Below, piece by piece: positions 27,277-36,640 of a stretch of 64,000 nucleotides of DNA. Made by a program: the position numbers and the translations under genes. The DNA is taken from NCBI GenBank assembly GCA_937951895.1, contig CALFER010000027.1:1-64000 (forward strand), written 5' to 3'. Below the pieces are notes generated by a model, which was given only the letters and a program-made list of their open reading frames with translations, made no database searches and had not been told where the DNA came from. This DNA comes from an uncultured bacterium (GTDB lineage: Bacteria; CSSED10-310; CALFER01). How positions within the stretch are numbered: the first letter of the stretch is position 1; each line of letters begins with the position of its first letter.

Positions 27277-28197
27277 ATGCAGTCGATTCTCGTGCGGCGC
27301 GGCGGCGCTCTCGGAGATTTTCTCGCCGTCGTCCCTCTCATTCACCTCCTCCGACTGCGCTTTCCGGGGATCCGGATAACTGTCCAGTGTCCCGCGCGGC
27401 ACATGCCTCTCATGCGGATGATCGATGGCGTCGATGGGATCGATGAGGATGCCCTGCCGCTGTGGGAGTGTTCGCCGGGAAGGGGTGTGCCGGAGCAGAT
27501 TCGCGAACTCTGGAGTGTCCGGGATCGGGCGATCGTGTTTGCGGGGCTATCGAGCGATCTGGCGGTGGCGGTGCGATCTCACTTCGGGGACAGGGCGTGT
27601 GTGATGGAGCCGTTGCCGGGTGAATCGGGCAAATGGGTGTATCGGCACGTTGCCGGCATTCTGGTCCCGCCTCCGACAGAAGCGGAATGGGAGTCCCTGA
27701 CCCCTCCGCTTTTGCGTGTCAGATCCGGGATGAGTGTGAGCGAGCCGGGGCGTTTCGTGGTGCATGCCGGTGCCGGTTCTTCGGACAAGAAATGGGGAGC
27801 CGGGCGGATGCGCGAAGCGCTGGGATGCGTGGGCGCAGGCGTCGGATCGGGGGTGGATTGGATTGTCGGTCCGGCGGACAGCAGGGATGAGGTTCTGGCG
27901 GTCATGGATCGCGACCGCGACCGGATTCTCGAGGGACTGCCCTTCGAGTGTCTGATTCCGACGATGTCCGGCGCGGCGGCGTTTCTCGGGAACGACTCCG
28001 GCCCGGCGCATCTCGCGGGATTGCTCGGACTGAAAGGCGTGGTTCTGTTCGGACCGTCGGATCCCCTCATATGGCGGCCATTTGGCGGAACGCTTGTGGT
28101 GAGGGGATTCGATGCGGCGCCCGAGGCCGTCGGTGCTCTGATCGAGCGCGGAATGAGGGGTTGCGGACCGGGTCGTTCCGGGGGGGCTCTGAATTGA
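27277..28197 (+). CDS. Glycosyltransferase family 9 (heptosyltransferase-like)
   Basis: The 306-residue protein has GT9 hallmarks: N-terminal RRGGALGDFLAVVPLI (lipid-acceptor side), VVHAGAGSSDKKWG near residue 165 for the donor site, and FLGNDSGPAHLAGLLG followed by LFGPSDPLIW. GT9 enzymes add heptose or related sugars to the lipopolysaccharide core on the cytoplasmic face of the inner membrane. The ATG at 27277 follows AAGGGG. The longer in-frame opening overlaps the lipoprotein gene and is not used. It is likely the second gene of an operon. Confidence 0.85.
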   Translation: MQSILVRRGGALGDFLAVVPLIHLLRLRFPGIRITVQCPARHMPLMRMIDGVDGIDEDALPLWECSPGRGVPEQIRELWSVRDRAIVFAGLSSDLAVAVRSHFGDRACVMEPLPGESGKWVYRHVAGILVPPPTEAEWESLTPPLLRVRSGMSVSEPGRFVVHAGAGSSDKKWGAGRMREALGCVGAGVGSGVDWIVGPADSRDEVLAVMDRDRDRILEGLPFECLIPTMSGAAAFLGNDSGPAHLAGLLGLKGVVLFGPSDPLIWRPFGGTLVVRGFDAAPEAVGALIERGMRGCGPGRSGGALN

Positions 28198-28266
28198 CAG
28201 CGGGAGCGAATACAGGTAGTACTTTTGGCCCGGCGTGTTGGATTCGTCGGGGAGGAGCGCGGCGAC

Positions 28267-28827
28267 ATGACGGCCAAATTCAAGAATTTTCTATTGACCG
28301 GTGATCCCGGCATCGGGAAAACAGAGATACTGAAGCTGATTCTGGGCGAACTGTGGCTCCAGGCCGGCGGATTTCTGACTCATGAGATCAAATCCGGGAA
28401 GACGAACAAGGGCGTCGAATTGATGACGTTGACCGGTCAGCAGGCTGTGCTGGCGCATATCAACAAAAAAAGCACCTATCAGGTATCCAAATACGGAGTG
28501 GATCTCGAAGTCATGTCCGATGTCGCCGTTCCCGCCCTTCGGGACGCGCTCGACAAGAAGGACCTGATCGTCATCGATCAGATCGGCAAGATGGAATGCT
28601 ACAGCGCCGAATTCCGGGATATGGCAACGCGGTGCCTGGATTCCGCGAAGCCGGTACTGGGGGTGATTCAGAATTTTGCCAGTCCGTTCATCACGACGAT
28701 CATGAACCGTCCGGATTGTGTTGTGATCACGGTGACGGCTCAGAATCGAAGCGAACTTCCGGCGAAGATTCTGGAGCTTTTCAACCGGATGTCACCTCCT
28801 CGCCCGGTCAGGAAGGCGAAGCGCTGA
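28267..28827 (+). CDS. THEP1-like nucleoside-triphosphatase
   Basis: The 186-residue protein has a P-loop GDPGIGKTE at about 12-20, GGFLTHEI at about 36-43, and a Walker B-like DLIVIDQIGKMECYS around 98-112, matching the small NTPase family typified by THEP1 of Aquifex (broad NTP hydrolysis in vitro; the cellular role is unclear). The ATG at 28267 follows GGGGAGGAG. It stands just before a radical SAM gene; their order suggests co-transcription but does not reveal a shared pathway. Confidence 0.85.
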   Translation: MTAKFKNFLLTGDPGIGKTEILKLILGELWLQAGGFLTHEIKSGKTNKGVELMTLTGQQAVLAHINKKSTYQVSKYGVDLEVMSDVAVPALRDALDKKDLIVIDQIGKMECYSAEFRDMATRCLDSAKPVLGVIQNFASPFITTIMNRPDCVVITVTAQNRSELPAKILELFNRMSPPRPVRKAKR

Positions 28828-28829
28828 TC

Positions 28830-30170
28830 TTGTCACGTCCAAGGCGAATCGCGCTGGTTCAGGCTCCGCTTGGACGACCGGAACCCCTCATCTACCCGCT
28901 CGGAATCGCCACGCTGGCTGCATACCTCCCGACTCACGACCTCCGGCTCCTCGACCCGAACCGGGATTCGGATACCGGGACACTCCGGTCGTTGCGGGAA
29001 TTTGAGCCGGACGTGATCGGGATCTCGATCCGGAACATCGATTCCCAGATGCGTCGCGATCTTTTTTACTATTTTCTGCACCTCACGGCATTTGTCCGTG
29101 ACGTCAGGAATGCGTGTCCGCATGCGGTGATTCTGCTGGGCGGATCGGGTTTTTCGTTGTTTCCCGAGGCTGTCATGCGGCGGATTCCGGAGGCGGATCT
29201 GGGGGTGTTTCTGGAAGCCGAGGAAACCCTGCCGGCGCTCATGGAGGCACTCGATCGGCCGGAGACGGTACCGGGAGTTTATCATCGGAGTGGCGGGGCG
29301 ATCGTGTTCACGGGTGTGCCCCGGTTGCCTGACATCGGTCGACTTGAAATCCCCCGGTATGATCTGCTGGATCCCCTCCCGTACGCCGATCAGGGGGGGG
29401 TGGGCGTCCAGACGAAGCGGGGATGCCCGCTGGGGTGCATCTACTGCACGTATCCGCAGCTGAACGGGGCGTGTCTCCGGTTGCGCCCGGTGGAGGCGGT
29501 GATCGGTGAAATTCGCGCGGTGGCGGAGCGGGGTGTTCGCGAGATCACGTTTGTGGATGGGGTGTTCAATCTGCCGAGGGAGCGGTCCATCGGGATACTG
29601 GAGGCGATGAAGGACGGCGGGGTGTCCGTTCGATGGAGGGGATGGTTCACCGAGAAGGGCATGGATCGGGAGTTCATGACGCTGTGCAGGGATACGGGAT
29701 GTCCCGAATTCTCGTTTTCGTCCGACGCGTACGATGACCGGGTCCTTGAACGGCTGGGGAAATCGATCCGCACATCGGACATCGATCGGGTCGTCGACAG
29801 CGCGGCCGGACTGGACGGGGTCCGCGTCGCGTTCAATTTTTTCTGGAATCCTCCCGGGCAGACACCGGAATCGTTTCTGCGGATGATCCGATTTGCGATC
29901 CGAACGAAGCGCAGACTGCGGTCGAAGGCCGGCGGGATCATCTTCGGGGATGCGCGGATCGAGCCGCATACGCCGCTGTGGGAAATTGCCGTCGGGGAGG
30001 GTGTGATCGATCGCGACTGGGATCTGTTACCGGATTCGATGGAGGGATTGAAGAAGACTTTTTACATGAATCGCCGCACCCGCTTTCTCGATGCCCTGTT
30101 TTCGGTGTATTCTTTGCTGTGGCGCCTGAAACGGGGGTTGTTGAGTCGAAATCCGGAGATACGGAAATGA
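28830..30170 (+). CDS. B12-binding-domain radical SAM protein
   Basis: From an inferred TTG start the protein has 446 residues. Residues 1-150 form a cobalamin-binding-like domain (LLGGSGFSLFPEAVM at 102-116), and the radical SAM cluster is bound by Cys199, Cys203 and Cys206 in RGCPLGCIYC. The C-terminal part contains FNFFWNPPGQTPE and a basic tail. No ATG fits the start of the fold; TTG at 28830, two bases after the NTPase stop, is the best choice, so the start is less certain than the gene. The stop overlaps the pgsA-like start by four bases. The substrate is unknown. Confidence 0.82.
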   Translation: MSRPRRIALVQAPLGRPEPLIYPLGIATLAAYLPTHDLRLLDPNRDSDTGTLRSLREFEPDVIGISIRNIDSQMRRDLFYYFLHLTAFVRDVRNACPHAVILLGGSGFSLFPEAVMRRIPEADLGVFLEAEETLPALMEALDRPETVPGVYHRSGGAIVFTGVPRLPDIGRLEIPRYDLLDPLPYADQGGVGVQTKRGCPLGCIYCTYPQLNGACLRLRPVEAVIGEIRAVAERGVREITFVDGVFNLPRERSIGILEAMKDGGVSVRWRGWFTEKGMDREFMTLCRDTGCPEFSFSSDAYDDRVLERLGKSIRTSDIDRVVDSAAGLDGVRVAFNFFWNPPGQTPESFLRMIRFAIRTKRRLRSKAGGIIFGDARIEPHTPLWEIAVGEGVIDRDWDLLPDSMEGLKKTFYMNRRTRFLDALFSVYSLLWRLKRGLLSRNPEIRK

Positions 30171-30748
30171 CGTTGTCCAATCGATTGACCTTCGTGAGAT
30201 TGTGCATGTCGCCGCTGATTTTTCTGGTGACGTGGTTCGATCTGTCGCATCCCGGGCTGAGCTGGCAATGGGCTGTCAACGGGTTTCTTGTCATGGTGGC
30301 AACATTCTCGGAGATCAGCGATGCGCTGGATGGAAAACTGGCGCGGGACCGGGGGCAGGTCACGGATTTCGGGAAGCTGTTCGATCCGTTCGCGGATTAT
30401 GTGTACCGATTTACGTTCTTTTTCTGTTTCTGGTGGATGCAACTCGCTCCGGCCTGGATGGTGGTGCTTCTGTTTTATCGGGAGACGGCGATTTCGTTTC
30501 TCAGACTCGTGGTGAGGGGTGAAAACATTGTACTCTCCGCGAGAAAATCGGGAAAGATCAAGGCCGTTTCGCAAGCGATTGCGATCTTTGTCATTCTCCT
30601 GGGGCGGCTCATCACGGATTTCATCCCATCGTTCCCTCTGGCGGAAGTATCGTGGTGGACGATGCTGCTGGTGGTCATCGTAACGTTGTATTCGATGGTG
30701 GATTACATTTGGGCGCATCGGGACATCATCGGGCAGATCCATGCATGA
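30167..30748 (+). CDS. pgsA: CDP-alcohol phosphatidyltransferase, probably PgsA
   Basis: This 193-residue membrane protein has the CDP-alcohol phosphotransferase motif DGKLARDRGQVTDFGKLFD (residue 47 region), matching DGxxAR-x8-GxxxDxxxD. The opening LSNRLTFVRLCMSPLIFL is typical of PgsA, which makes phosphatidylglycerophosphate from CDP-diacylglycerol and glycerol 3-phosphate. The ATG at 30167 overlaps the previous stop (ATGA), and its own end overlaps rimO by 8 bases. The pgsA-rimO neighbourhood is common in bacteria, supporting the PgsA call over other family members. Confidence 0.9.
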   Translation: MTLSNRLTFVRLCMSPLIFLVTWFDLSHPGLSWQWAVNGFLVMVATFSEISDALDGKLARDRGQVTDFGKLFDPFADYVYRFTFFFCFWWMQLAPAWMVVLLFYRETAISFLRLVVRGENIVLSARKSGKIKAVSQAIAIFVILLGRLITDFIPSFPLAEVSWWTMLLVVIVTLYSMVDYIWAHRDIIGQIHA

Positions 30749-32138
30749 CGGAAGGGGAGCCCCCGCTCCGGAAGCGTCTCGAGCGGGGACCGTGAAAAGA
30801 CGGCGCAGAAAACCGGTCGTGGCGATGGTGTCACTGGGATGTGCGAAGAACACGGTGGATGCCGAGACCATGCTGGGGAACATCCGGGACGCGGGGTTGC
30901 GGATAACGAGTGATCCTGCGGAGGCGGAGGTCATCATCGTCAACACCTGCGGTTTTCTGCAGGCCGCACGTGAAGAAGCCGTCGAGACGATCCGGGAGAT
31001 GGCATCTTTCCGTCGCCTTGGGCGCCTGAAACGGATCATCGTGACGGGATGCATGGCGGACCGTGATCGCGGGATTCTCGAGAGTGAACTGGATAGCGAT
31101 TCCGATCGGTTTGTTTCGCCGTTCGATCACGAAACGCTCGTGGATGTGGTGATGGGGAATGTCCCCGGGCAAATCTCGGTGCGGGAGCCTCCTGAGGCGT
31201 TTTCGGAGCAGATTTTGCGACGACTTCCGGTGACACCCGTGTCGTATGCGTATGTCAAGATTGCGGATGGCTGTTCGAACCGGTGCGCGTATTGCAGAAT
31301 CCCGTATTTACGCGGGGCGTATCGGAGCAAACCGCTGGACACGGTCATCGGGGAAGTCCGGGAGTTGATTGCAGGGGGAGTTCGTGAGATCGATCTGATC
31401 TCGCAGGACACGGCGATGTACGGGAGTGAAACTGCCGGTCCGGGGGATCTCGCAGCGCTCCTGGACCGTCTCGTGGAACTGGACGACCTGGGCTGGGTGC
31501 GGCTGCTGTATCTGCATCCCATGCATGTCACGGAGCGGGTTCTGGATCGCGTGGCGGGGTTGGGAACCATCTGTAAATATCTCGATCTGCCCATCCAGCA
31601 TGTGGATCGAGGTGTTTTGAGACGGATGAACCGGTCGGGGTCTGTCGGCGGGATTCGGCGGATTTTCGAGACAATTCGGAGACGGGTACCCGGTATCACG
31701 ATCCGGACGACGCTGATGACGGGATACCCCGGGGAGACGATCCGGGCGTATCGGGAGTTGCGGGCGTTTGTCGAGGACGGGTTGGCGGATCATCTCGGCG
31801 TCTTCTGCTTCTCACCGGAACCAGATACAGCGGCCTGGAAATTGCATCGAACCATTGAATCCGGGCTTGCCGAGGAGCGGCGTGCGGAGTTGATGCAGAT
31901 CCAGCAGGGGATTGTGGAGAAACGGAATGGGGAATTGATGGGAGCGATGCGAGTGGTGCTGGTGGATGAGTGCGGGGAAGGTGGTGCGGTGGGACGGATG
32001 GAGTCACAGGCCCCTGAGGTCGATGCGGTGGTGCATCTGGATCGGATGATTGCACCGGGGACGTTTGTGGTGGCGCGGATCGAAGATGCCGGGCCGTATG
32101 ATTTTTTTGCGACGGTCGCGGATGGACCTGCGAGATAG
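30741..32138 (+). CDS. rimO: Ribosomal protein S12 methylthiotransferase RimO
   Basis: RimO adds a methylthio group to the conserved Asp of ribosomal protein S12 using two [4Fe-4S] clusters and SAM. This 465-residue protein has the N-terminal UPF0004 cysteines Cys34 (SLGCAKNTVDAE), Cys70 and Cys104, the radical SAM cysteines Cys178, Cys182 and Cys185 (GCSNRCAYCRIP), and a C-terminal TRAM-type domain. SLGCAKNxVD separates RimO from MiaB. The N-terminus has about 25 extra basic residues; the true start might be slightly downstream. It is the last gene of the co-directional series starting at 25746. Confidence 0.94.
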   Translation: MHDGRGAPAPEASRAGTVKRRRRKPVVAMVSLGCAKNTVDAETMLGNIRDAGLRITSDPAEAEVIIVNTCGFLQAAREEAVETIREMASFRRLGRLKRIIVTGCMADRDRGILESELDSDSDRFVSPFDHETLVDVVMGNVPGQISVREPPEAFSEQILRRLPVTPVSYAYVKIADGCSNRCAYCRIPYLRGAYRSKPLDTVIGEVRELIAGGVREIDLISQDTAMYGSETAGPGDLAALLDRLVELDDLGWVRLLYLHPMHVTERVLDRVAGLGTICKYLDLPIQHVDRGVLRRMNRSGSVGGIRRIFETIRRRVPGITIRTTLMTGYPGETIRAYRELRAFVEDGLADHLGVFCFSPEPDTAAWKLHRTIESGLAEERRAELMQIQQGIVEKRNGELMGAMRVVLVDECGEGGAVGRMESQAPEVDAVVHLDRMIAPGTFVVARIEDAGPYDFFATVADGPAR

Positions 32139-32243
32139 ACTTTGATTTTTGATTGTTTTTACGATAAACTAATGATTTGGAGAGGAGTTAGAATCGAGAT
32201 TGCAGGGAGTATGAACAGGATTTTGATTGAAATTGCTTTCAGG

Positions 32244-32272
32244 TTGACATTGCGTCAGGAATTGGCTAGTTT
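32244..32272 (+). promoter_or_regulatory. Candidate sigma-70-type promoter of the TPR protein gene
   Basis: A perfect TTGACA (32244-32249), 17 bases, then TAGTTT (32267-32272). The start would be near 32279, giving a leader of about 20 bases with GGAG eight bases before the ATG. The -10 match is weak, the -35 strong. Confidence 0.4.
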
Positions 32273-32299
32273 TCACCGAGATTTCATGGAGTGACGATC

Positions 32300-33310
32300 A
32301 TGCGGAATAAAAACGGGTTGATGAGTTGGTTGGTGATCGGAGTGATGGTTCTGTGTACGATCGGCGTATCGGCGGACATCAAGGGCCGCCTCATCGTGTC
32401 GATCGATTCGAAGGATAAAAAGCCCATTGAAGGCGTTCTGATCACGCTTCAGGCCGTCGAGTTTGATTCCATGAAGTATGAAATCACGACGGACGGGGAC
32501 GGCAAGGCGATGATCAACGGCGTCGATCCGATCGAGTACAAGATCAAGGCGACGAAGGAAGGCTACCAGGATCTGGAAGGCAAAGTGAAACTCCGGGCCG
32601 GCGTCAAAGTCAAGCAGGACTGGACCATGCTGACGATCGAAGAGGCCAAGGAAGCACACAAGGAGCAGGTTCTGGCGAGCATGACGGAAGAAGAGAAGAA
32701 CCAGCTGTTCGCCAAGGACGAGCACAATCAGGGGATCAAGGCGTATGAAGCCGGTGATGTTGCCGCTGCTGAAACGCATCTGAAAAAAGCGATCGAACTC
32801 GATCCTGCCGTGTCGTATCTCGATTATCTGCTCCTGGGCCAGTTCGCCTTCAACGCACACAAGGTGGATGAAACCATCACCTATCTGACCAAAGCCAAGG
32901 AATACGATACGGAAGGCGCGTCCAAACTCGATATCCATCGGTTGCTCGGCGCCAGTTACATGATCAAGCAGGATTATGCGAATGCGAAGGCTGTCTGGTC
33001 GGAACTGGTGAAAGACGTGCCGGATGCGACGGTTCTGTTCAATCTGGCGAACATCGACATCAAAGATAAAAAATTCACGGACGCGATTGGGTGGCTCGAG
33101 ATCTGTCGCGAGAAGAATCCTGAGTATGGTGAAGGACTGGCCCTGTTGGGGGATCTGTATATACAGGAGCAGAACATGACCAAAGCTCTGGAAGTGTATC
33201 AGCAGTATCAGACGGTTCTCGAGAAGAATCCTCAGGCGAATCCCGAGCAATTGAAAAATGCGAAAGACACCGTCAAATTGCTCAAGGAACAGGCCAGGAA
33301 AGGAAAGTAG
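32300..33310 (+). CDS. Secreted TPR protein with N-terminal carboxypeptidase-regulatory-like domain
   Basis: The 336-residue protein has a signal peptide (about 1-25, ending VSA), a beta-sandwich domain (about 26-110; RLIVSIDSKDKKPIEGVLITL) like that at the N-terminus of the receptors that follow, and about four to five TPR units (about 145-320; YEAGDVAAAETHLKKAIELDP). It should be periplasmic and bind partner proteins. It lies 99 bases upstream of the first TonB-type receptor and is likely co-expressed, so a scaffold or accessory role for the receptors is a reasonable inference. The ATG at 32300 is preferred over a GTG at 32291. Confidence 0.75.
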   Translation: MRNKNGLMSWLVIGVMVLCTIGVSADIKGRLIVSIDSKDKKPIEGVLITLQAVEFDSMKYEITTDGDGKAMINGVDPIEYKIKATKEGYQDLEGKVKLRAGVKVKQDWTMLTIEEAKEAHKEQVLASMTEEEKNQLFAKDEHNQGIKAYEAGDVAAAETHLKKAIELDPAVSYLDYLLLGQFAFNAHKVDETITYLTKAKEYDTEGASKLDIHRLLGASYMIKQDYANAKAVWSELVKDVPDATVLFNLANIDIKDKKFTDAIGWLEICREKNPEYGEGLALLGDLYIQEQNMTKALEVYQQYQTVLEKNPQANPEQLKNAKDTVKLLKEQARKGK

Positions 33311-33341
33311 TGCCGGATACACCGGATTTATTGAAACGGGG

Positions 33342-33375
33342 TTGCTTGGAAAAGCAAGTTGCAAGAGAGTGCAAC
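33342..33375 (+). promoter_or_regulatory. Tandem hairpins in the receptor leader
   Basis: Two adjoining perfect six-base-pair stems precede the ribosome binding site of the first receptor: TTGCTT / AAGCAA (33342-33357, loop GGAA) and GTTGCA / TGCAAC (33358-33375, six-base loop). No U-run follows, so they look like RNA stabilisers or processing signals between the TPR gene and the receptor gene, not a terminator. The role is inferred. Confidence 0.5.
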
Positions 33376-33409
33376 CGAAACACCAATCTTATAAGGAGGT
33401 CTTGACGTT

Positions 33410-36391
33410 ATGCACCTTCGCAAATTTTTTGCACTGGGCTTGATGGCCCTCCTCATCGGCGGTGGGACAGCCTACGCCGCTTTGACCGGTGTCATTGCCG
33501 GCAAAGTGACGGATGCCGATGGGAACCCGATTCCGGGAGTCACGATTACGGTAACCGGAGCGAATCTGCCGGGTGAGCGCATCGATGTGACAAGCCAGGC
33601 CGGAACGTTCCGTATGCCGGAACTGGCACCGGGATCGTATGATCTGAAAGCCGAGCTGATGGGCATGCAGACCATTCAGCAGACGGGCATCAAAGTGTCC
33701 GTCAACAGCACCGCGACCGTCAATTTCGCGATGGAAATGCAGAAACTGCAGGAAACCGTCATCGTCCAGGCCGAAGCACCGGTTATCGATGTGAAAGCCG
33801 CCACCGTGAAGACGACCATCGAACGCGAAGTGACCGAGCGTCTCCCGGGATCCGATGACCTTTTCGCAGCATTCTCGATGTCCGGCGGTATCACCGGAAG
33901 CGGGAACGTGCGCGTGAAAGGCTCCGCTCAGACGGATAACCTGTATCTGTTTGACGGCGTCGACACGACCGACCCGGTAACCTCGACATTCGGAGCCAAC
34001 CTGAACGCCGATGCGATCGCCGAAGTCGAAGTTCAGACCGGCGCGTTCGCAGCCGAATACGGCCGTGCCCGCGGCGGTATCGTCAATGCGGTTACCCGTT
34101 CCGGTGGAAACGATTTCCACGGCATCATCCGGTTGAAGTATGTCAATTCCGACTGGCAGGCTGATTCCGATCATCCGACTGCGGAAGACGAATACGACTA
34201 CTGGGAACCGACCGTCACATTCGAAGGCCCGATTCTCAAGGACAAGATCTGGTTCATGCTGACCTATCAGTACACCAACATCGATCTGAATTCCCAGACG
34301 ATCGGCCGGTACGGCGCGGACCCCAACAACGCCGATGATTACGTGAACATCGACCAGAGCCGCACGTTCCATCTGCCGTATGCCAAGATCACCTTCCAGC
34401 CGGTACAGTCCCACAAAATCGTGGTGAACTACTCCGGTGAAGATGCCGTGATCAAGGGCACGAGCGGAACGGCGTCCGAAAATCTTCCCGAAACCTACAA
34501 TGAACAGACCCAGGGCGGACCGTTCTACTCGATCGAGTGGACCTGGCTCTACAGCCCCTCGCTGTTCTTCATCACCCGCGCCGGCGCGTCGTTCGGTATC
34601 CTCGATTCAGTTCCTTCCACCGAAGATATCTCGAACTATCGCAACGGTTCCTTCTATGACACCTACTATCAGCAGTATTACAACAACAGCGACAGCTGGT
34701 CGGAAGACGAACGTGATCGCACACAGTTGAGCTTCATCGCCAACTACTTCGTCGAAGAACTCGGTGGCTCCCACGAATTCAAAGCCGGCGCTGAAATGCA
34801 CACGATGGCACGCGACAATTACTCGGCACGTCCGGGTGGTGCGTCGTTCATCATCACTCAGGTTCCGGTCGGCGATCCGAACAACCCGGATTACTATACC
34901 GGCACCGAAGCCACACGGAATATCTACTTCAACGCCGGCACAGCGACCGAATCCGGCCGCTATATCGGCGCTTTCGTTCAGGACACCTGGTCGGTTCTCG
35001 ACAACCTGACCTTCAACATCGGTCTGCGTTACGAGACAACGACGTATTACAATGACGAAGACGATTCGTCGGTGCCCGCATGGAAATGGGGTCAATTCGA
35101 AGCCAGTTCATACCTGAATCCCGATGGCTCGCACAAACGCTACGCCGACATGAAGTTCGACAACATGCTCGCGCCGCGGTTCGGCGTGAACTGGGATGTG
35201 TTCGGAAACGGCAAGACATCGGTTTCCGGTTTCTGGGGCCGTTTCTACAACCCGTTCGATCTTTCTTTGCCCGGCATGTTCCAGCCGTTCGCGGCGAACA
35301 ACGTCGCCAATCGTCAGCAGGAATACAAAGGCCCGATGTGGTCTGACCGTGACAAAGACGGTATCCCGGATGAAGATTTCTTCTTCGATGACAACAACTG
35401 GGTCACGACAGAAGAAGACGAAGAAGGCGACTGGAACCTGATCGATCCCGATATCGAAGCCGAATACTCGGATGAATACACCGTCGGAATCGAACAGGAA
35501 ATCCTCCCGAACTTCACCGTCAACGTGAACTACTCACACCGCGAATCCAACGACATGCTGGAAGACACCGGTATTTTCGTCGATGCCGACGGTAATATCG
35601 TGTGGACATATCTCGGTGGCGTGAAAGACGATTTCTCGGGTCTCGATCCCAACAAAAAATTCGATCCTCGCGACAACGGCAAAGATTACGCCAAGCATCT
35701 CTATTACGTCACCAACGCCGCCGGTTCGACTCGTGAATACAACGGCCTGGAAATCAACGCGGTCGCCCGTCAGAAGTACTGGGATCTGCAGGCCAGCTAC
35801 ACGTATTCGAAGGCCGAAGGTGCTGTCACGGAAGCTCAGCCGGGATACTCCGGTATCGCGCAGTTCAGCGGTCAGTTCGACACCTACGGAACCACCTACA
35901 ATCTCTATGGCGAACTCCCCTGGTCCGCACGCCACTACTTCAAACTGGCCGGTTCAGTTCACTATGACTTCACCGACTGGTATGAATTCAGCTTCGGCGT
36001 GAACGCGTTCCTCCGCAGTGGATATCACTACTCGAAACGCAGTGCACCGCCATTCACCTACGATCCTGATAAACCGGACAACGATATCAATGATCCCAGC
36101 ACCTGGACCGGTCGGCCGCCGTATCGCAGCTATGCATGGTCCTTCCCCGAAGGCCGTGGTGGATACGAGCTTCCCTCGTTCTATAACATCGATATCTCGC
36201 TGCAGAACGCCTTCAGCTTCGGCAAATGGGGTACTGCGACGGTTCTCTTCGATGTCGAAAACGTGACGGATTACCAGGGTATCGTGAGCGAGAGCGAAGT
36301 CTACAACCCGAACAAACCGGAACTCTTCGGCCAGGCCGATGGTTGGGGCACACCCCGCGTGTACCGCCTCAGCCTCAAATACGCCTTCTAA
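33410..36391 (+). CDS. Oar-like TonB-dependent receptor with carboxypeptidase-regulatory N-domain (copy 1)
   Basis: This 993-residue protein has a signal peptide (about 1-23), a CarboxypepD_reg-like domain (about 24-110; VTDADGNPIPGVTITVTG), a plug domain (about 125-235; SGGITGSGNVRVKGS, FAAEYGRARGGIVNAVTRSG) and a long beta-barrel ending in Phe (RVYRLSLKYAF), the usual outer-membrane signature. Asp-rich, calcium-site-like stretches (DRDKDGIPDEDFF) lie in extracellular loops. It should bind and import a large ligand with TonB energy; I see no clear TonB box. AAGGAGG precedes the ATG and a strong terminator follows the stop. It is a close paralogue of the next gene. Confidence 0.88.
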   Translation: MHLRKFFALGLMALLIGGGTAYAALTGVIAGKVTDADGNPIPGVTITVTGANLPGERIDVTSQAGTFRMPELAPGSYDLKAELMGMQTIQQTGIKVSVNSTATVNFAMEMQKLQETVIVQAEAPVIDVKAATVKTTIEREVTERLPGSDDLFAAFSMSGGITGSGNVRVKGSAQTDNLYLFDGVDTTDPVTSTFGANLNADAIAEVEVQTGAFAAEYGRARGGIVNAVTRSGGNDFHGIIRLKYVNSDWQADSDHPTAEDEYDYWEPTVTFEGPILKDKIWFMLTYQYTNIDLNSQTIGRYGADPNNADDYVNIDQSRTFHLPYAKITFQPVQSHKIVVNYSGEDAVIKGTSGTASENLPETYNEQTQGGPFYSIEWTWLYSPSLFFITRAGASFGILDSVPSTEDISNYRNGSFYDTYYQQYYNNSDSWSEDERDRTQLSFIANYFVEELGGSHEFKAGAEMHTMARDNYSARPGGASFIITQVPVGDPNNPDYYTGTEATRNIYFNAGTATESGRYIGAFVQDTWSVLDNLTFNIGLRYETTTYYNDEDDSSVPAWKWGQFEASSYLNPDGSHKRYADMKFDNMLAPRFGVNWDVFGNGKTSVSGFWGRFYNPFDLSLPGMFQPFAANNVANRQQEYKGPMWSDRDKDGIPDEDFFFDDNNWVTTEEDEEGDWNLIDPDIEAEYSDEYTVGIEQEILPNFTVNVNYSHRESNDMLEDTGIFVDADGNIVWTYLGGVKDDFSGLDPNKKFDPRDNGKDYAKHLYYVTNAAGSTREYNGLEINAVARQKYWDLQASYTYSKAEGAVTEAQPGYSGIAQFSGQFDTYGTTYNLYGELPWSARHYFKLAGSVHYDFTDWYEFSFGVNAFLRSGYHYSKRSAPPFTYDPDKPDNDINDPSTWTGRPPYRSYAWSFPEGRGGYELPSFYNIDISLQNAFSFGKWGTATVLFDVENVTDYQGIVSESEVYNPNKPELFGQADGWGTPRVYRLSLKYAF

Positions 36392-36413
36392 TTCACTCTA
36401 CGTCTGATTCATT

Positions 36414-36445
36414 CAGGGCCTCCCATCGGGAGGCCCTGTTTTTTT
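36414..36445 (+). terminator. Intrinsic terminator after receptor copy 1
   Basis: A perfect 11-base-pair stem CAGGGCCTCCC / GGGAGGCCCTG with a three-base loop (ATC), then seven T residues. Confidence 0.95.
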
Positions 36446-36640
36446 GTGTGTGCCCGGCAGGGCGCACGGCCATAAATCTTCCGCTCCATCGTATCAAACT
36501 TTTCCACCATCTCTTTCGTAACCGAAAGCAGGAGGATTGGACATGGTGTATTCGGACCGAAAACCAATCCCAAAAGGGGTCAGAATCGTGCGATCGGCAC
36601 ACGGTCCGGAACAAAGTGACTTTCTGGAAGGAGGTTGGGT

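Noticed and set aside
33348..33363. Sigma-54-like GG...GC pair before the first receptor gene
   Set aside because: The GG-to-GC spacing is 11 bases rather than the required 10, and the bases form part of the tandem hairpins.
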